DNA from: Methanomassiliicoccales archaeon
Lineage (GTDB): Archaea > Thermoplasmatota > Thermoplasmata > Methanomassiliicoccales > JACIVX01
Reading direction: 5' to 3'
DNA length: 64,000 bases
Assembly: GCA_029907465.1 (NCBI GenBank)
Contig: JARYLV010000007.1
Location: 1 to 64,000, forward strand
Under the pieces are notes generated by a model that was not told the origin of the DNA, ran no database searches, and was given only the letters and a program-made list of their open reading frames with translations. Every line of letters starts with the position of its first letter. Position 1 is the stretch's first letter. Positions 54,885 through 64,000 of this stretch are shown piece after piece. The translations under genes were made by a program, and so were the position numbers.

Positions 54885-56699
54885 TCAGTTATATGCTTTG
54901 AATCGATGTGGCGGCACGTGGATGACGAATTTCACACCCTCCATACCGATTTCTTCGACGTGCATATTGTTGATCGAGAGGATATCTTTGATCAGATAGA
55001 GTCCTTTCCCACCGCCTCTGACAAGGGAGGACTCAAAGATATTTTCGCCCCTCTGTTTCTTAATCCCAGGCCCATTATCCTCGTATATGATATTCAGTTC
55101 GTCATCCGAAATGTTCGCAGATATCGAAATACGAGTCGCTGTCTTGGCGTGTTTCAGTGTGTTGTGCATTAAATTGTAAAATACTTTCCAGATCATGCTG
55201 TCTGAAAAGATGAAGATACTTCGCAATTTTTCGTCGATATGAACATCAATCCCCTCGAAATCAAGCTGGGAAAGCGCTTTCTCAATCGGATCTATGAGTT
55301 TCATCCATACGGGCGCCTCTTTGCCTAAGTCTTCCATTTCCTTCGTGAATTCCAGGTGCTCCCCGATCCGTCTGGTGGCATGTTCAATTTTGTCAAGACA
55401 GTGATCCAAGGGGATTTTATTGGACGGCATTCTAATGAGGTCGAGATATCCCTGGATAACTGCCAATTGGTTCAAAATGTCATGTCTTGTGAGCCTAAAC
55501 AACAGATTGAGCTTCAGATTAGCCAAGCGCAATGCATTTTCCATATCCTTTTGATGGGTGATGTCTGTCCCAGTGCAAAAGATACGTTCAACGGTCCCAT
55601 CTTCGCCAAATCTCGGCATCTTTGTGACCCAGATACACCTTGGTTTCCCATCTGGCCCGGGCATCCACTCTTCTTGAGCGATCTTTTCGCCAGAAAAAGC
55701 CTTCTTGTTGCCCTCGATACATCTTTCGCATATCTCCTTCGGGATGATTTCGCGTAGTTTCCTTCCGATAATCTCTTCTTTCTTCCGCCCCAAAAATTCC
55801 GCACGAGCCCTGTTAACGAGCCCATACGTCTCTGGGTCTGTGGCATACCAGACCATCGTGTCGATGTTGTCAAGAAGCATCATGTGTTCTTCAGCCATTT
55901 CCTTGAGTTCCTTCGTTGTCCTCTTCAACTCGGTCACATCGATGATCGAAATGACGGATTCTTTTGTTCCAGGGATCGGGGAGACTATCATCTCACACTC
56001 TTTTATCTCGCCTTTTTTCGTCAGGAGATTAAATTCGTGTCTACGAGGGGCACCTCTGTGAAACTCCATGACCTTATCCCAATCTACATGAGTGTGACGC
56101 TCCGCAATTCTTTCCCTCTCCTCCACGGCAATGATGTCTGTGATGTTCAAACGCCCCTCCATCTCTTTCTTTGAATAACCAGTAAGACGTTCAACTTCTT
56201 CGTTTGCGAGCAATATCCTCATGTCCTCGTCGACTATCATCGTGGCGGTGCCTGTGTTTTCAAAGATCGTACGATATCGTTCTTCACTCCTCCTCAATAC
56301 CACTTCTTTTTCCTTCAGCTCCGAGATTTCAAGCGTTAACTCAATAGCGCCAATGATATTTCCCTCATCGTCTTTCATAGGCCATCCAGTTATAGCCCAC
56401 CATCGGCCATCAGGGGTCATGATCTCGCCGCTGCATGAAATTCCATCCTCTATCGCCCTGCTTACAGGGCAGTTTTCACATGGAGCCGTCCTGTGGTGCC
56501 AGATCTCGTAACAGAATCTCCCGATCAGTTCGTCTTGTGGCTTTCCAGCAGAATCGGCAGCCGCTTTATTTAACCAGATGATGCGTTTTTCTTTGTCCTG
56601 ATAGATCACGTGCTCCTTCAAGTTGTTAAAAATAGCCTCTATTTGTTTATTTGATTTCAGCGCCCCACCTTCAATCATTTTTTCTCCGGATATTGTCAC
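54885..56699 (-). CDS. Sensor histidine kinase with three PAS domains
   Basis: 604 residues, soluble. Three PAS domains occupy about 20-130, 140-265 and 270-395; the first contains a Cys-rich loop (HHRTAPCENCPVSRAIEDG) that might bind a metal or heme. The kinase core has LLFRLTRHDILNQLAVIQGY (His near 415), VFYNLMHNTLKHAK (N box), YEDNGPGIKKQ (G1) and GGGKGLYLIKDILS (G2). No receiver or response regulator is near it. Redox or ligand sensing is likely; it may control the nearby hydrogenase, but there is no direct evidence. Confidence 0.9.
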   Translation of the reverse strand: MTISGEKMIEGGALKSNKQIEAIFNNLKEHVIYQDKEKRIIWLNKAAADSAGKPQDELIGRFCYEIWHHRTAPCENCPVSRAIEDGISCSGEIMTPDGRWWAITGWPMKDDEGNIIGAIELTLEISELKEKEVVLRRSEERYRTIFENTGTATMIVDEDMRILLANEEVERLTGYSKKEMEGRLNITDIIAVEERERIAERHTHVDWDKVMEFHRGAPRRHEFNLLTKKGEIKECEMIVSPIPGTKESVISIIDVTELKRTTKELKEMAEEHMMLLDNIDTMVWYATDPETYGLVNRARAEFLGRKKEEIIGRKLREIIPKEICERCIEGNKKAFSGEKIAQEEWMPGPDGKPRCIWVTKMPRFGEDGTVERIFCTGTDITHQKDMENALRLANLKLNLLFRLTRHDILNQLAVIQGYLDLIRMPSNKIPLDHCLDKIEHATRRIGEHLEFTKEMEDLGKEAPVWMKLIDPIEKALSQLDFEGIDVHIDEKLRSIFIFSDSMIWKVFYNLMHNTLKHAKTATRISISANISDDELNIIYEDNGPGIKKQRGENIFESSLVRGGGKGLYLIKDILSINNMHVEEIGMEGVKFVIHVPPHRFKAYN

Positions 56700-57014
56700 A
56701 TTCTAAATATTTTATTGTTTTAGTATCAACCTTGATTATTGCGTGATTTACCTTTCTTAACGGCCATTGATTGAGTAACTAGTAATATGGAATCGTATGA
56801 GATCGATTTGGAATACTAATGAGGCTGTTGTAAATTCGGTTACCGATACATTTGACGTAATTTATTCAATCATTAGCGTGCAAGTGAGAAGTGGCATCGA
56901 CCTTTTTCTTCACTGAAGAATTGCAAATTCGACTTATCAATGAAATTCTCATTCATGCATTATTGCGCCAACTGCTTCGTTTTATAAGAAAAGGTCACCA
57001 GCAGTTTTCAGGAA
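56700..57014. other. Divergent promoter region
   Basis: About 315 A+T-rich bases between the kinase and the SPASM gene. A TATA-like gttttataagaa (56979-56990) lies about 30 bases before TTG 57015. Nothing else is recognised. Confidence 0.45.
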
Positions 57015-58121
57015 TTGATCCCAAAATTGAATATAAAAAGAAAGCACATAATTGATGACAACCTAAAATCATACAAATCTTCTGCAATGATCCCCCGCGA
57101 CGCACCAATTCACGTCGGATGGCAATGCACGAACGAATGCAACCTAGAATGCGTTCACTGCTATGCCAGCGCTGGCCATCGGTCATTGAACGAACTCGAT
57201 ACAAAGGAAGCGCTGAAGCTCATCGAGTCTGTGGCTGACCTCGGGGCTAAGAGCATTGTCTTTACGGGGGGAGAACCCCTGATGAGGAAGGATCTTTTCG
57301 AACTAGTCGGTTTTGCAAGAGATCATCATCTTTTCGCGATCATCGCCACCAATGGCATCCTGATCGACAGGGATATCGCTAAATTCTTCAAAAAATCAAG
57401 GGTCGCGGTCGCGATTAATCTGCCGACTTTAGACGAACGCTCCAGCGAAATTTTCACCGGAGTTTTCAATTCTCATAACGCACGGATGAAAGGATTGATG
57501 TATTGCTTAGAAGAGGGGGTGCCAACGAGCGTCGGAATCGCCGTAACAAACCTCAATTTAAATGAGATTGTTCGTGTGATCGATTTTTCGCGTGAAAAGA
57601 GAATCAATTGCGACGTGTTGGCAACAATTCCCGTCGGGAGGGCATCGTCCTCCCTTTTACCTCCTGTGAGCGAATACGAAGAGCTGCTCGTGGATATACT
57701 GGACCGTTATTCTGCGATCCCCATGAACGCAATCGATCGAGCGAGCGAAACGCATGTTTCTGTGTACGAGCCTGTTTACGCAAGGGTCATTCAAGAAAGA
57801 AGGAACGAGGAGTTTTCCAGGCTCTGTAGCCTCGGCAACGCAATGCATGTAATGGAGGACGGGTCAGTGAGGTCGTGCGTTTACATGCCGATGAGCTTCG
57901 GAAATATCAGGAGAAAGGAACTGGCAACGATATGGAAGGAAATCAGGGGATCAAAAAAGCTCGCGGAGCTACAGGACCCTCACCGATTAAAGGGTGCCTG
58001 CGGAGAATGCGAAGATCGCGAGATTTGTGGTGGATGCAGGGCGAGGGCATACGCCATAAAGGGTGACCCTTTTGATGAAGACCCAGTTTGCACGAGATGT
58101 TTCACGGAGGCACAATGTTGA
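57015..58121 (+). CDS. Radical SAM/SPASM protein, AhbC/AhbD-like
   Basis: Up to 368 residues. The N-terminal cluster is HVGWQCTNECNLECVHCY (C-x3-C-x2-C), with VFTGGEPLMRKDLFE and GIAVTNLNLNE. The C-terminal SPASM domain has FSRLCSLGNAMHVMEDGSV, RSCVYMPMSFGNI and a cysteine cluster in CGECEDREICGGCRARAYA and CTRC. This layout is that of heme d1/alternative heme pathway enzymes (AhbC, AhbD) and of peptide-modifying SPASM enzymes. No heme-pathway partner is next to it, so the substrate is open. The start could be TTG 57015 or ATG 57087; the TATA box favours the former. Confidence 0.85.
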   Translation: MIPKLNIKRKHIIDDNLKSYKSSAMIPRDAPIHVGWQCTNECNLECVHCYASAGHRSLNELDTKEALKLIESVADLGAKSIVFTGGEPLMRKDLFELVGFARDHHLFAIIATNGILIDRDIAKFFKKSRVAVAINLPTLDERSSEIFTGVFNSHNARMKGLMYCLEEGVPTSVGIAVTNLNLNEIVRVIDFSREKRINCDVLATIPVGRASSSLLPPVSEYEELLVDILDRYSAIPMNAIDRASETHVSVYEPVYARVIQERRNEEFSRLCSLGNAMHVMEDGSVRSCVYMPMSFGNIRRKELATIWKEIRGSKKLAELQDPHRLKGACGECEDREICGGCRARAYAIKGDPFDEDPVCTRCFTEAQC

Positions 58122-58388
58122 AGATGGATAGCGATCTCGAATCGTTTTCTAAGGTGCTCAGGTCATCGTGAAACTGCGAATAAAAAATGGTTCTCTTCTT
58201 TGTCTATATAAATCGTATAGGGGACATATAATAAAAAAATCGCGGAATGTATTTTTGATAACGGGGGAGGCTGTTGAGGTATGCTGGTCAGGAACTCAAT
58301 ACTCAAAAAATCTGCACTTCGGCTGAATTAGGTTATCGTATGGCTATGGTCACAAATGCGCGCTGCTCGATTATCGTTCTCGGGAGTA

Positions 58389-59159
58389 ATGATTCCGAAG
58401 CCTGCTGATGTTCTCGTTCAAGTTGCTGGTAGAAATGACAAAATCACGAAGAAGTGCCTTGCGCATCTCAAAGGGACCCAAAAATATCCCTACGATATCC
58501 TCTTGCTGGAGGAAAAGGGACCTTATTTTCCTATGGCAAATCGATGAGCATGGGTATCACGCAAGCGGAGTCGGAAATGTCTAGGGATGGATTCCGATTC
58601 TTTTCCTAAACCGGGAGCGATAGATACACCCATGGGATCTACACAAAATTATCCCAACACCGGGATATTTTGCGCAAAGATCAGGGATTTTGGATTTGTT
58701 GAGGGCACTGGTGGTTTTTGTTCGAACAATCCAGTTGATCTCTTGCGAATGTTCTTCTTGACAAGAGCTCGCTTTTTTGGTCTCAAAATTGCAAAAAAGC
58801 GTGGTTTGTTCTGTAGGACGTCCAATTCACGAAGCGTCTTGTCGATGGAATAGTCGGTCAGGTGACATCTTTCTTTGCCCTTTGAAGGAATGTTGGGAAA
58901 ACGTAAGTGGATTTGATAAACGATTTAAAATTGCCTATTCTGGCGCTGATTTTTGTTCCAGGATTTTGCTAATCTGAAAACCAGTATATCACTTGCTGTC
59001 TTGATGCAATTGTTTCACATCTCGGCCATGTTATAACATATAATGAGAATATGACTTGGTCAAACAAAGAGTCTGAAGAATCATTCAAGCAAAAATGGCC
59101 TCACGATAAAATCCTGCAAGTATTAGGGGCGTCAAAACGAGGTAAAATCATAATCTGAT
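58389..59159 (+). pseudogene. Decayed GT2 gene related to the one at 9804-10607
   Basis: A site CGGGAG precedes ATG 58389. The first frame (PADVLVQVAGRNDKITKKCL, HLKGTQKYPYDILLLEEKG) matches the N-terminus of the intact GT2, then breaks. Further segments match in other frames: TQAESEMS, MGSTQNYPNTGIFCAKIRD, FALCKECWENVSGFDKRFK and finally KWPHDKILQVLGASKRGKII before TGA 59157-59159. At least three frame changes and two in-frame stops interrupt it. The match runs the full length, so this is a decayed copy rather than a chance similarity. Confidence 0.8.
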
Positions 59160-59200
59160 AGATATCAAAGAGACGATGAGAAGCGCCTAAAAAGAGGATT

Positions 59201-60226
59201 TTAGTTCCCGTCAAGGGACCTGTAGACTTGCATAGTTTTGACTGCAATGTCGTCCCAATCGAGGCCATCCGCGATTTTTCGACTCATTTCCCCCATCTTT
59301 TTTGCCGTCTCGACATCGATTGATTTTATTACCTGGATCATTTCACCAGGGGTTTCGCAGAGATAACCGTTGATACCATTGCTGACTAACTCATTTAGAT
59401 TCCCCTTGTCGGTCGAGATTATCGCCTTCGCATAGCTCATCGCGTGGATCACGCTCCCAGATGTCGTGATATCGTCATATGGCATGAAGAAAATATCAGC
59501 GGCGGCAAAGTAATCGTGCGTTTTGTCTGGCGTCACATAGTTTAGATTAACAATCAGTCTATTCTTTAGCGTATCCTCCTGTCTAAGGATGTATTCTTTA
59601 ATCGCACGATCTCTGCATTGCCCAGCCATTATTCCGATATAATTTGAAGGCAATTGCTTAAGAACCTCGATGAACGTCCTTATCCCTTTATTCCACCGGT
59701 TTGGAGGAAACATGAGAAGCACAATTTTCTCTTCCGGAATCCCCAGTCGACGACGTGCCGAATTTCTCTCGCGTAATTCCACATATTCGTTAAAATTCCC
59801 ATGCGGAATTACGTAAAGTGGAAGGGAGTCTCCATAGAGTTCCTGGAATTCGCGCTTCGTTCTTTCACAGTGTACGATCCCAGCGTCAGCCCAATCGGCG
59901 ATATATCTCATTGCGATGAAATCTCTATCATCGCCGAATTGAGGTTTGTGAGGTCTAAGATTGTGTATAGTCCAAACCATCTTTATTCCATAGTTGTCGC
60001 ACAACTTTCTTACAGGAGCTATCAAATGATACCAGTTGAATGGAATCCAATGTAGATGGAGAATATCGAATCCGTCTCTTTTGGCCTTTATTAATTTTAG
60101 AAACGAAAGAGGAAATTGTTTGCCGAACCAAGGCACGAGGCGTACTTCAGCTCCATTTTTTGTTAGATGACGTACTAAGGACCTGATATAGATCGATTTA
60201 GAGTCCGGACAAATCATGACGCGCAT
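59201..60226 (-). CDS. GT4-family glycosyltransferase
   Basis: About 341 residues from ATG 60226, which gives MRVMICPDSKSIYIRSLVRH; the longer start at 60250 adds eight unneeded residues. GT-B motifs are DILHLHWIPFNWYHL and VWTIHNLRPHKPQFGDD in the acceptor half, and LMFPPNRWNKGIRTFIEVLK, AADIFFMPYDDITTSGSVIH in the donor half. The usual E-x7-E is replaced by D-x-x-T-SGSVIHAMS, as in some GT4 enzymes related to GDP-mannose or capsule transferases. Near-convergent with the decayed GT2 gene, which suggests a broken glycan gene pair. Confidence 0.85.
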   Translation of the reverse strand: MRVMICPDSKSIYIRSLVRHLTKNGAEVRLVPWFGKQFPLSFLKLIKAKRDGFDILHLHWIPFNWYHLIAPVRKLCDNYGIKMVWTIHNLRPHKPQFGDDRDFIAMRYIADWADAGIVHCERTKREFQELYGDSLPLYVIPHGNFNEYVELRERNSARRRLGIPEEKIVLLMFPPNRWNKGIRTFIEVLKQLPSNYIGIMAGQCRDRAIKEYILRQEDTLKNRLIVNLNYVTPDKTHDYFAAADIFFMPYDDITTSGSVIHAMSYAKAIISTDKGNLNELVSNGINGYLCETPGEMIQVIKSIDVETAKKMGEMSRKIADGLDWDDIAVKTMQVYRSLDGN

Positions 60227-60754
60227 TCTCTTAACCTCGAATTTATTCACGACTCATTAATATTGTGTAATATAGACCCTGGAACCAACACTCTCACTGA
60301 TTTATCGCAAGAGCAACTGATGGTGTCGTATTGATCTAGGTATACCTGATTCGAATCAAAAACCTGTTTCACATCGACAACCTATGATGTAAAGTTGAAA
60401 CATGACGACGCATGAGTTTTAAAGACTCCTTCTTCGCTCGAGGATTTCTCTCTTTCCGCGCTCTTGGGGTTGTTTCGTAGTGTCTTCGCCTTTGGGGGGA
60501 ATCCAGTCTCATCACGACTTCCACAACTATCTTAAAATCAGGTTAGGGAATGTTACTCCCGTAAGACCCCATGTATGATACAAATCTCTCGGTATTCTTT
60601 CACCTGGTCATATCTAGATTATTAGGTAATCAATTTCAATGATGCATTTTCTTGAGACTCTTCACACCAAAAACAGATAAAAAAAAATGCTAAAAAGGTG
60701 ACAATTCTCAAGCAGTACCATCTCTTTTCATCCTTAGTGGAATGATAGGCCAAT
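60227..60754. other. 528-base noncoding region
   Basis: Between the GT4 start and the end of the second transglutaminase-like gene. Short frames only. No repeat or RNA gene is recognised. Confidence 0.4.
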
Positions 60755-61792
60755 TTAGCAATTAATAATCTGAGGCGCATTACCCTGTATGTCCTCTGGC
60801 ACTTCACCTATAATCCACCCAGGGCTCGTCGTCTCGCAGTAATAGTAATACTTTCCGTTGAAAAAATACGATGTGCCCGGGAGCGAATGATCACACCAGA
60901 TACCCGCGGCCATGTGGCTAGGACCCCCCTCAAAAAGGAGGAGAACGCCGTCAAATTTGAGGATGGATGTCTGGATCAGCGAGACAAAAAGGATTGCGGT
61001 GTCCTCGCAATCCCCGCCACCGTCAACGAGCGTTTCGACAGGGTATCTGGGATACTCAATAGCGCCCTTCGTTTCTTGATCCGAAAGATACTCTAGGCTT
61101 TGCACAAAAGAGAGGACGAATTCCGCCTTCCTGTATTTTGTAAACATCGCTTTTTCCGCAAGCTCATTGAGCTTGAATGCGAGGTCCCGGATCGAGGAAT
61201 CGTCCGATTTGACATATGAAGCGTAATTCGGTAACCGGGTGCGCATACTATATTCATAATATTCCTGGCCAGGAATATTAATGGTTATTGTGTAATAGTT
61301 GACACCGTAACTCCATTCAAAGGTCCTTGTGAATACATCATGCCCCAAAAAGAAATCCCAGGTCCTGCTCCACTCTCCTTCTCCATTGCCGATCGGCATA
61401 ACACGCCAGAAATACGTACAATTCTCTGCCAAAGGCTCTAGCATAACAAAGGAGGTATCGTTTACAACCTCATCCACCAGTAATACCTCAAAATTAAAAG
61501 TTCTGCTCAGCTGGATCTCATATGATTCAATATTCCTAAGCGCAGTCCACTCGAATCTCGGCGTCGAGTTCGTGATAATGGAGGACTCGGCGGGGTAAAT
61601 GGGACTGATCTCTTTGCTCTCAAGAAGATCGAAAAGAATTGGTAGCCCTTTCGGAACCGCGATGAAGGCAAACAATATTGTGATAACAATGAGTAAGGCC
61701 GTAAACGTCCTCCTCCCCCTCTTCTTATGAGGAAATGGTACGTTCTGGCGATTGTTCGTATTGATTCTCTGATCAGGAGGCAGACCATTCAT
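60755..61792 (-). CDS. Membrane-anchored transglutaminase-like protein (paralogue of 36585-37628)
   Basis: About 345 residues from ATG 61792, preceded by a TATA box that would start transcription next to it. An N-terminal basic tail, a helix (RRTFTALLIVITILFAFIAV), an Fn3/Ig-like domain (SSIITNSTPRFEWTALRNIE) and a transglutaminase-like domain with GGGDCEDTAILFVSLI, PSHMAAGIW and YYYCETTSPGWIIGEVP. The order, spacing and catalytic residues match the paralogue closely. N-x-S/T sites are present. Likely external; its target is unknown. Confidence 0.85.
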   Translation of the reverse strand: MNGLPPDQRINTNNRQNVPFPHKKRGRRTFTALLIVITILFAFIAVPKGLPILFDLLESKEISPIYPAESSIITNSTPRFEWTALRNIESYEIQLSRTFNFEVLLVDEVVNDTSFVMLEPLAENCTYFWRVMPIGNGEGEWSRTWDFFLGHDVFTRTFEWSYGVNYYTITINIPGQEYYEYSMRTRLPNYASYVKSDDSSIRDLAFKLNELAEKAMFTKYRKAEFVLSFVQSLEYLSDQETKGAIEYPRYPVETLVDGGGDCEDTAILFVSLIQTSILKFDGVLLLFEGGPSHMAAGIWCDHSLPGTSYFFNGKYYYYCETTSPGWIIGEVPEDIQGNAPQIINC

Positions 61793-61821
61793 GATTCTAA
61801 CTTTCAATAATTTGACAATGC

Positions 61822-61829
61822 CATATAAT
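61822..61829 (-). promoter_or_regulatory. TATA box for the transglutaminase-like paralogue
   Basis: On the minus strand attatatg lies about 30-37 bases before ATG 61792. Transcription would start near 61799, giving a near-leaderless message and supporting that start over the one at 61852. Confidence 0.45.
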
Positions 61830-61993
61830 GCCATTTGTGTGAATGGAATCATTCTCAGAATTCTAAATTATTCACCGTGCGGGAAAGTAAGTATTTTCTC
61901 AATGGTGTGACCAACTTTGCAGCAATCAGAAAGGTAAAAATTGAAAAAAGAAAAAAGGTAAATCTCGTATCAATAATTTTCAACAGATATTGG

Positions 61994-62932
61994 ATGGACT
62001 CTTTGAAATCAAAGTTCATTGGCTGCCTTGTCGGGACTGCAATCGGTGATGCACTTGGGCGCCGATTCGAGGGCCATTGGTTGCCTGAGACACTTGATCA
62101 GGGATTTACTGGCAGGTGGACGGACGACACGCACATGATGATCGGGGTCGCAGAATCGCTGATCGAGATGAAAGGATTCGACGGCGATCACATGGCGAGG
62201 ACTTTTATCAGAAATTATGAATACGAGCCTTGGAGGGGCTATGCAAGTGGACCTCCAAGGGTCTTCAAAATGATTAAATCGGGGATGCGGTGGGACGAGG
62301 CAGCGAGGCAGCTCTTTGGCGGTGTGGGATCGTACGGGAACGGTGCTGCAATGAGGGTTGCACCAGTCGCCCTCCTTTACCATGGCGATGTCGAGAAATT
62401 GCGTGAAGTTGCATATGCGCAGGGGAGTATCACTCACGCGCATAAGCTCGGCATAGAGGGCGCTGCATTGCAGGCGTATGCAATCGCACTGGCACTGAGA
62501 TTGAGTGAGTCTACCGATTTCGATCCGCAGTGTCTTATTTTGAAGCTTAAGGAATTTACCGATGAGGAAGTATACCGGGTCAAGATTGAAAGGATTAGAG
62601 AACTGCTCACCGGCGGAACCAAGGCGAAGATCATCAGGGAGCTGGGTCACGGGATAGAGGCGTTTAATTCGGTTCCGACGGCAATTTTTTCGTTTCTCGC
62701 CAACTGGAAGAGCTTTGAGGATGCCGTGCGCTACGCCGTCAGTCTCGGTGGCGATGCCGATACTATCGGTGCGATGACTGGTGCTATCAGTGGTGCGTAC
62801 CACGGGATTGAAAGAATTCCTCAGCGATGGAGAGAATGCGTTGAAAGGAGGGAATACATCGAGACTCTGGGAGAAAAATTGTATGAGCTATGGGCGTTAT
62901 CCAATAATTCTGAGCGATTCCGTTTCAAATGA
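61994..62932 (+). CDS. ADP-ribosylglycohydrolase family protein
   Basis: About 312 residues from ATG 61994, since the conserved core begins there (KFIGCLVGTAIGDALGRRFE). Two magnesium sites are formed by GRWTDDTHMMIGV and SLGGDADTIGAMTGAISGAY. The family (DraG, ARH) removes ADP-ribose from Arg, Ser or nucleic acid, or hydrolyses related nucleosides. It has no obvious ADP-ribosyltransferase neighbour. Divergent from the transglutaminase-like gene; the 53 codons upstream in frame have no ribosome site. Confidence 0.9.
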   Translation: MDSLKSKFIGCLVGTAIGDALGRRFEGHWLPETLDQGFTGRWTDDTHMMIGVAESLIEMKGFDGDHMARTFIRNYEYEPWRGYASGPPRVFKMIKSGMRWDEAARQLFGGVGSYGNGAAMRVAPVALLYHGDVEKLREVAYAQGSITHAHKLGIEGAALQAYAIALALRLSESTDFDPQCLILKLKEFTDEEVYRVKIERIRELLTGGTKAKIIRELGHGIEAFNSVPTAIFSFLANWKSFEDAVRYAVSLGGDADTIGAMTGAISGAYHGIERIPQRWRECVERREYIETLGEKLYELWALSNNSERFRFK

Positions 62933-63265
62933 GATTGGAGTATCGAACCAAATTGCTCAACTTCTTCAAACGTGAATGAAGGGCGCAGGCCGATAGTTCT
63001 AGAATGCTGTTCAAAATCCCTTTATCATCACGTTACTTTTCTTCTAGTTTCAATCAACTTCCTTAGCTTTACAAGTATAATCCCAGAATTTCGCAATCAT
63101 CTTCCCTTCTGCGTCCTCCCTTTGCAATTTAGTCTATTAACACGCGAATCTACGTGATTGCATCTGTAAGCGTAACAATTAATAGCGAGTTATACAATTT
63201 CTTATTCGAAAATAGCCCCTATTGTTCCTTATGGGACGATAGGAAAAATCGGTGGGGAGATAAAA
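62933..63265. other. Intergenic region, no gene seen
   Basis: About 333 A+T-rich bases. A TATA-like ttatacaatttc near 63190 is 75 bases from the next start. Nothing else is recognised. Confidence 0.4.
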
Positions 63266-63844
63266 TTGCATAAAGTGGCAGTTTTCATCGATAATGGTTA
63301 TTTTTCAAAAGTATTAAAACAAGATTTTGGCCAGCCGAGAATCGATTATGAGCGTTTTTCTGACATTCTATGTGGGGATGACGACAGGTTCCGAACCTAT
63401 GTTTACGATTGCCCGCCCTATCAAAGTTCAATACCTACGGATGAAGAAAGACAAAGGAAATCGCAAGCGGATAAATTCTTTCACTCACTCCAACAGCTTT
63501 CGAGATTTGTTGTAAGATTGGGTAAATTAAGGAAAATCGACGGTCGCGGGGGATTCGAACAAAAGGGAGTCGACGTCCTTCTTTCTATCGATCTCGTGTC
63601 TCTTAGCTCGACCAGAATATTCACCAAAGCAATTCTGGTGACAGGCGATAGCGACTTTGTTCCGGCCATTTGCATGGCTAGAGAAACAGGCGTGCTCGTG
63701 GAGTTATAGTATTCTTCCTCGCTTTACGTTAGCAATGACCTATATCAGGCGTGTGATGATCGATTTGTCATTACAAAGGAAATCATTGACAATTCTCGTC
63801 TCCCACCTCGAAAATCGTCTATTAGCCGAAACGAACGGCATTGA
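63266..63844 (+). pseudogene. NYN-domain (PIN-like) protein with an in-frame TAG
   Basis: The start at 63266 gives VAVFIDNGYFSKVLKQDFG with the first Asp of the NYN site; KGVDVLLSIDLVSLS and LVTGDSDFVPAICMA complete the acidic residues of a nuclease that acts on RNA. The frame then meets TAG at 63707-63709 in GVLVEL-stop. The same frame goes on as YSSSLYVSNDLYQACDDRFV and ITKEIIDNSRLPPRK up to TGA 63842-63844, which fits the normal NYN C-terminus. So either a recent nonsense mutation or read-through of TAG is present. Total length would be about 192 residues. Confidence 0.7.
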
Positions 63845-64000
63845 AGTTCTCATATCACTCTATCATCGAGCTAGTAGCTCTGGCTCCTGGGTTTTCATGG
63901 TGGGTGATTTCGCCTCAAAAACGAAACAAGATCGGGGATATGTTTTTTAATGACCTCCTCATTGGCAATTCAAAATACTACATTTCAGGCTCAGGGTGCG

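Noticed and set aside
62009-62803. 264-codon minus-strand frame opposite the ADP-ribosylglycohydrolase
   Set aside because: Shadow; the plus strand has both magnesium-binding motifs.
1-64000. CRISPR arrays, rRNA, tRNA and transposase genes
   Set aside because: I looked for spaced direct repeats, tRNA-like cloverleafs and transposase motifs and saw none that stand up. A short or divergent tRNA could be missed by eye.

Overview
The window looks archaeal. Many genes begin with ATG, GTG or TTG a few bases downstream of where a TATA-box (BoxA) promoter would start transcription, so they appear leaderless or nearly so. Others carry strong GGAGG-type ribosome binding sites and are packed in operons with 4-base ATGA/GTGA overlaps. 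The gene content fits a euryarchaeon: receiver-less multi-PAS histidine kinases, DUF1616, DMT and FecCD transporters, an Alg13/Alg14-like glycosyltransferase pair, and RlmN-like and SPASM radical SAM proteins. Thermoplasmatota is my best guess, but no marker gene (rRNA, ribosomal protein) or tRNA is visible to confirm it.

Layout. 1-9.1 kb: two divergent nucleotide-sugar SDR enzymes (a UXS-like one cut by the window edge, and a GalE-like epimerase), a PAS-PAS-GAF kinase, a winged-helix regulator, a 26-residue CxxC/lysine microprotein, an EamA transporter, a PAP2 phosphatase, a tandem universal stress protein and two coupled membrane proteins. 9.1-17.5 kb: a GT2, a GT4 relic, a membrane protein built from six repeats, a DUF1616 protein, a CPBP protease, a DapA-family lyase and small proteins. 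17.9-29.3 kb: a glycan island, visibly A+T-richer than its flanks from about 21 kb on. It holds GT2, GT4 and Alg13/14-like enzymes, a thymidylate-kinase-like protein, a membrane-anchored nucleotidyltransferase and a large polytopic membrane protein. 30-36 kb: an accessory stretch with two HTH proteins, another GT4, a frameshifted nuclease-like gene and a GmrSD-type (DUF262 + HNH) protein.

36.6-48.6 kb: a secreted transglutaminase-like protein, a PHP phosphoesterase, and a three-gene redox operon (isochorismatase-fold hydrolase, TrxB-like flavoprotein without CxxC, RlmN-like radical SAM). These are followed by a tautomerase, a metal-chelate ABC transporter operon that carries a radical SAM gene in its middle, and a GT2. 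49-54.1 kb: a complete HoxEFUYH-type NAD-linked [NiFe] hydrogenase operon led by a cysteine-rich DUF3795-like gene. Its hoxF appears to start at CTG within a CTGA overlap. 54.9-64 kb: a three-PAS kinase, a SPASM radical SAM protein, a decayed GT2 copy, a GT4, a second transglutaminase-like paralogue, an ADP-ribosylglycohydrolase and a NYN-domain gene interrupted by an in-frame TAG.

Together the genes suggest an anaerobe that balances NAD(H) with H2, makes a glycosylated cell surface, imports a chelated metal or corrinoid, and has much recent gene decay in its glycosyltransferases. Several interruptions fall in homopolymer runs, so assembly error must be excluded before calling them pseudogenes.
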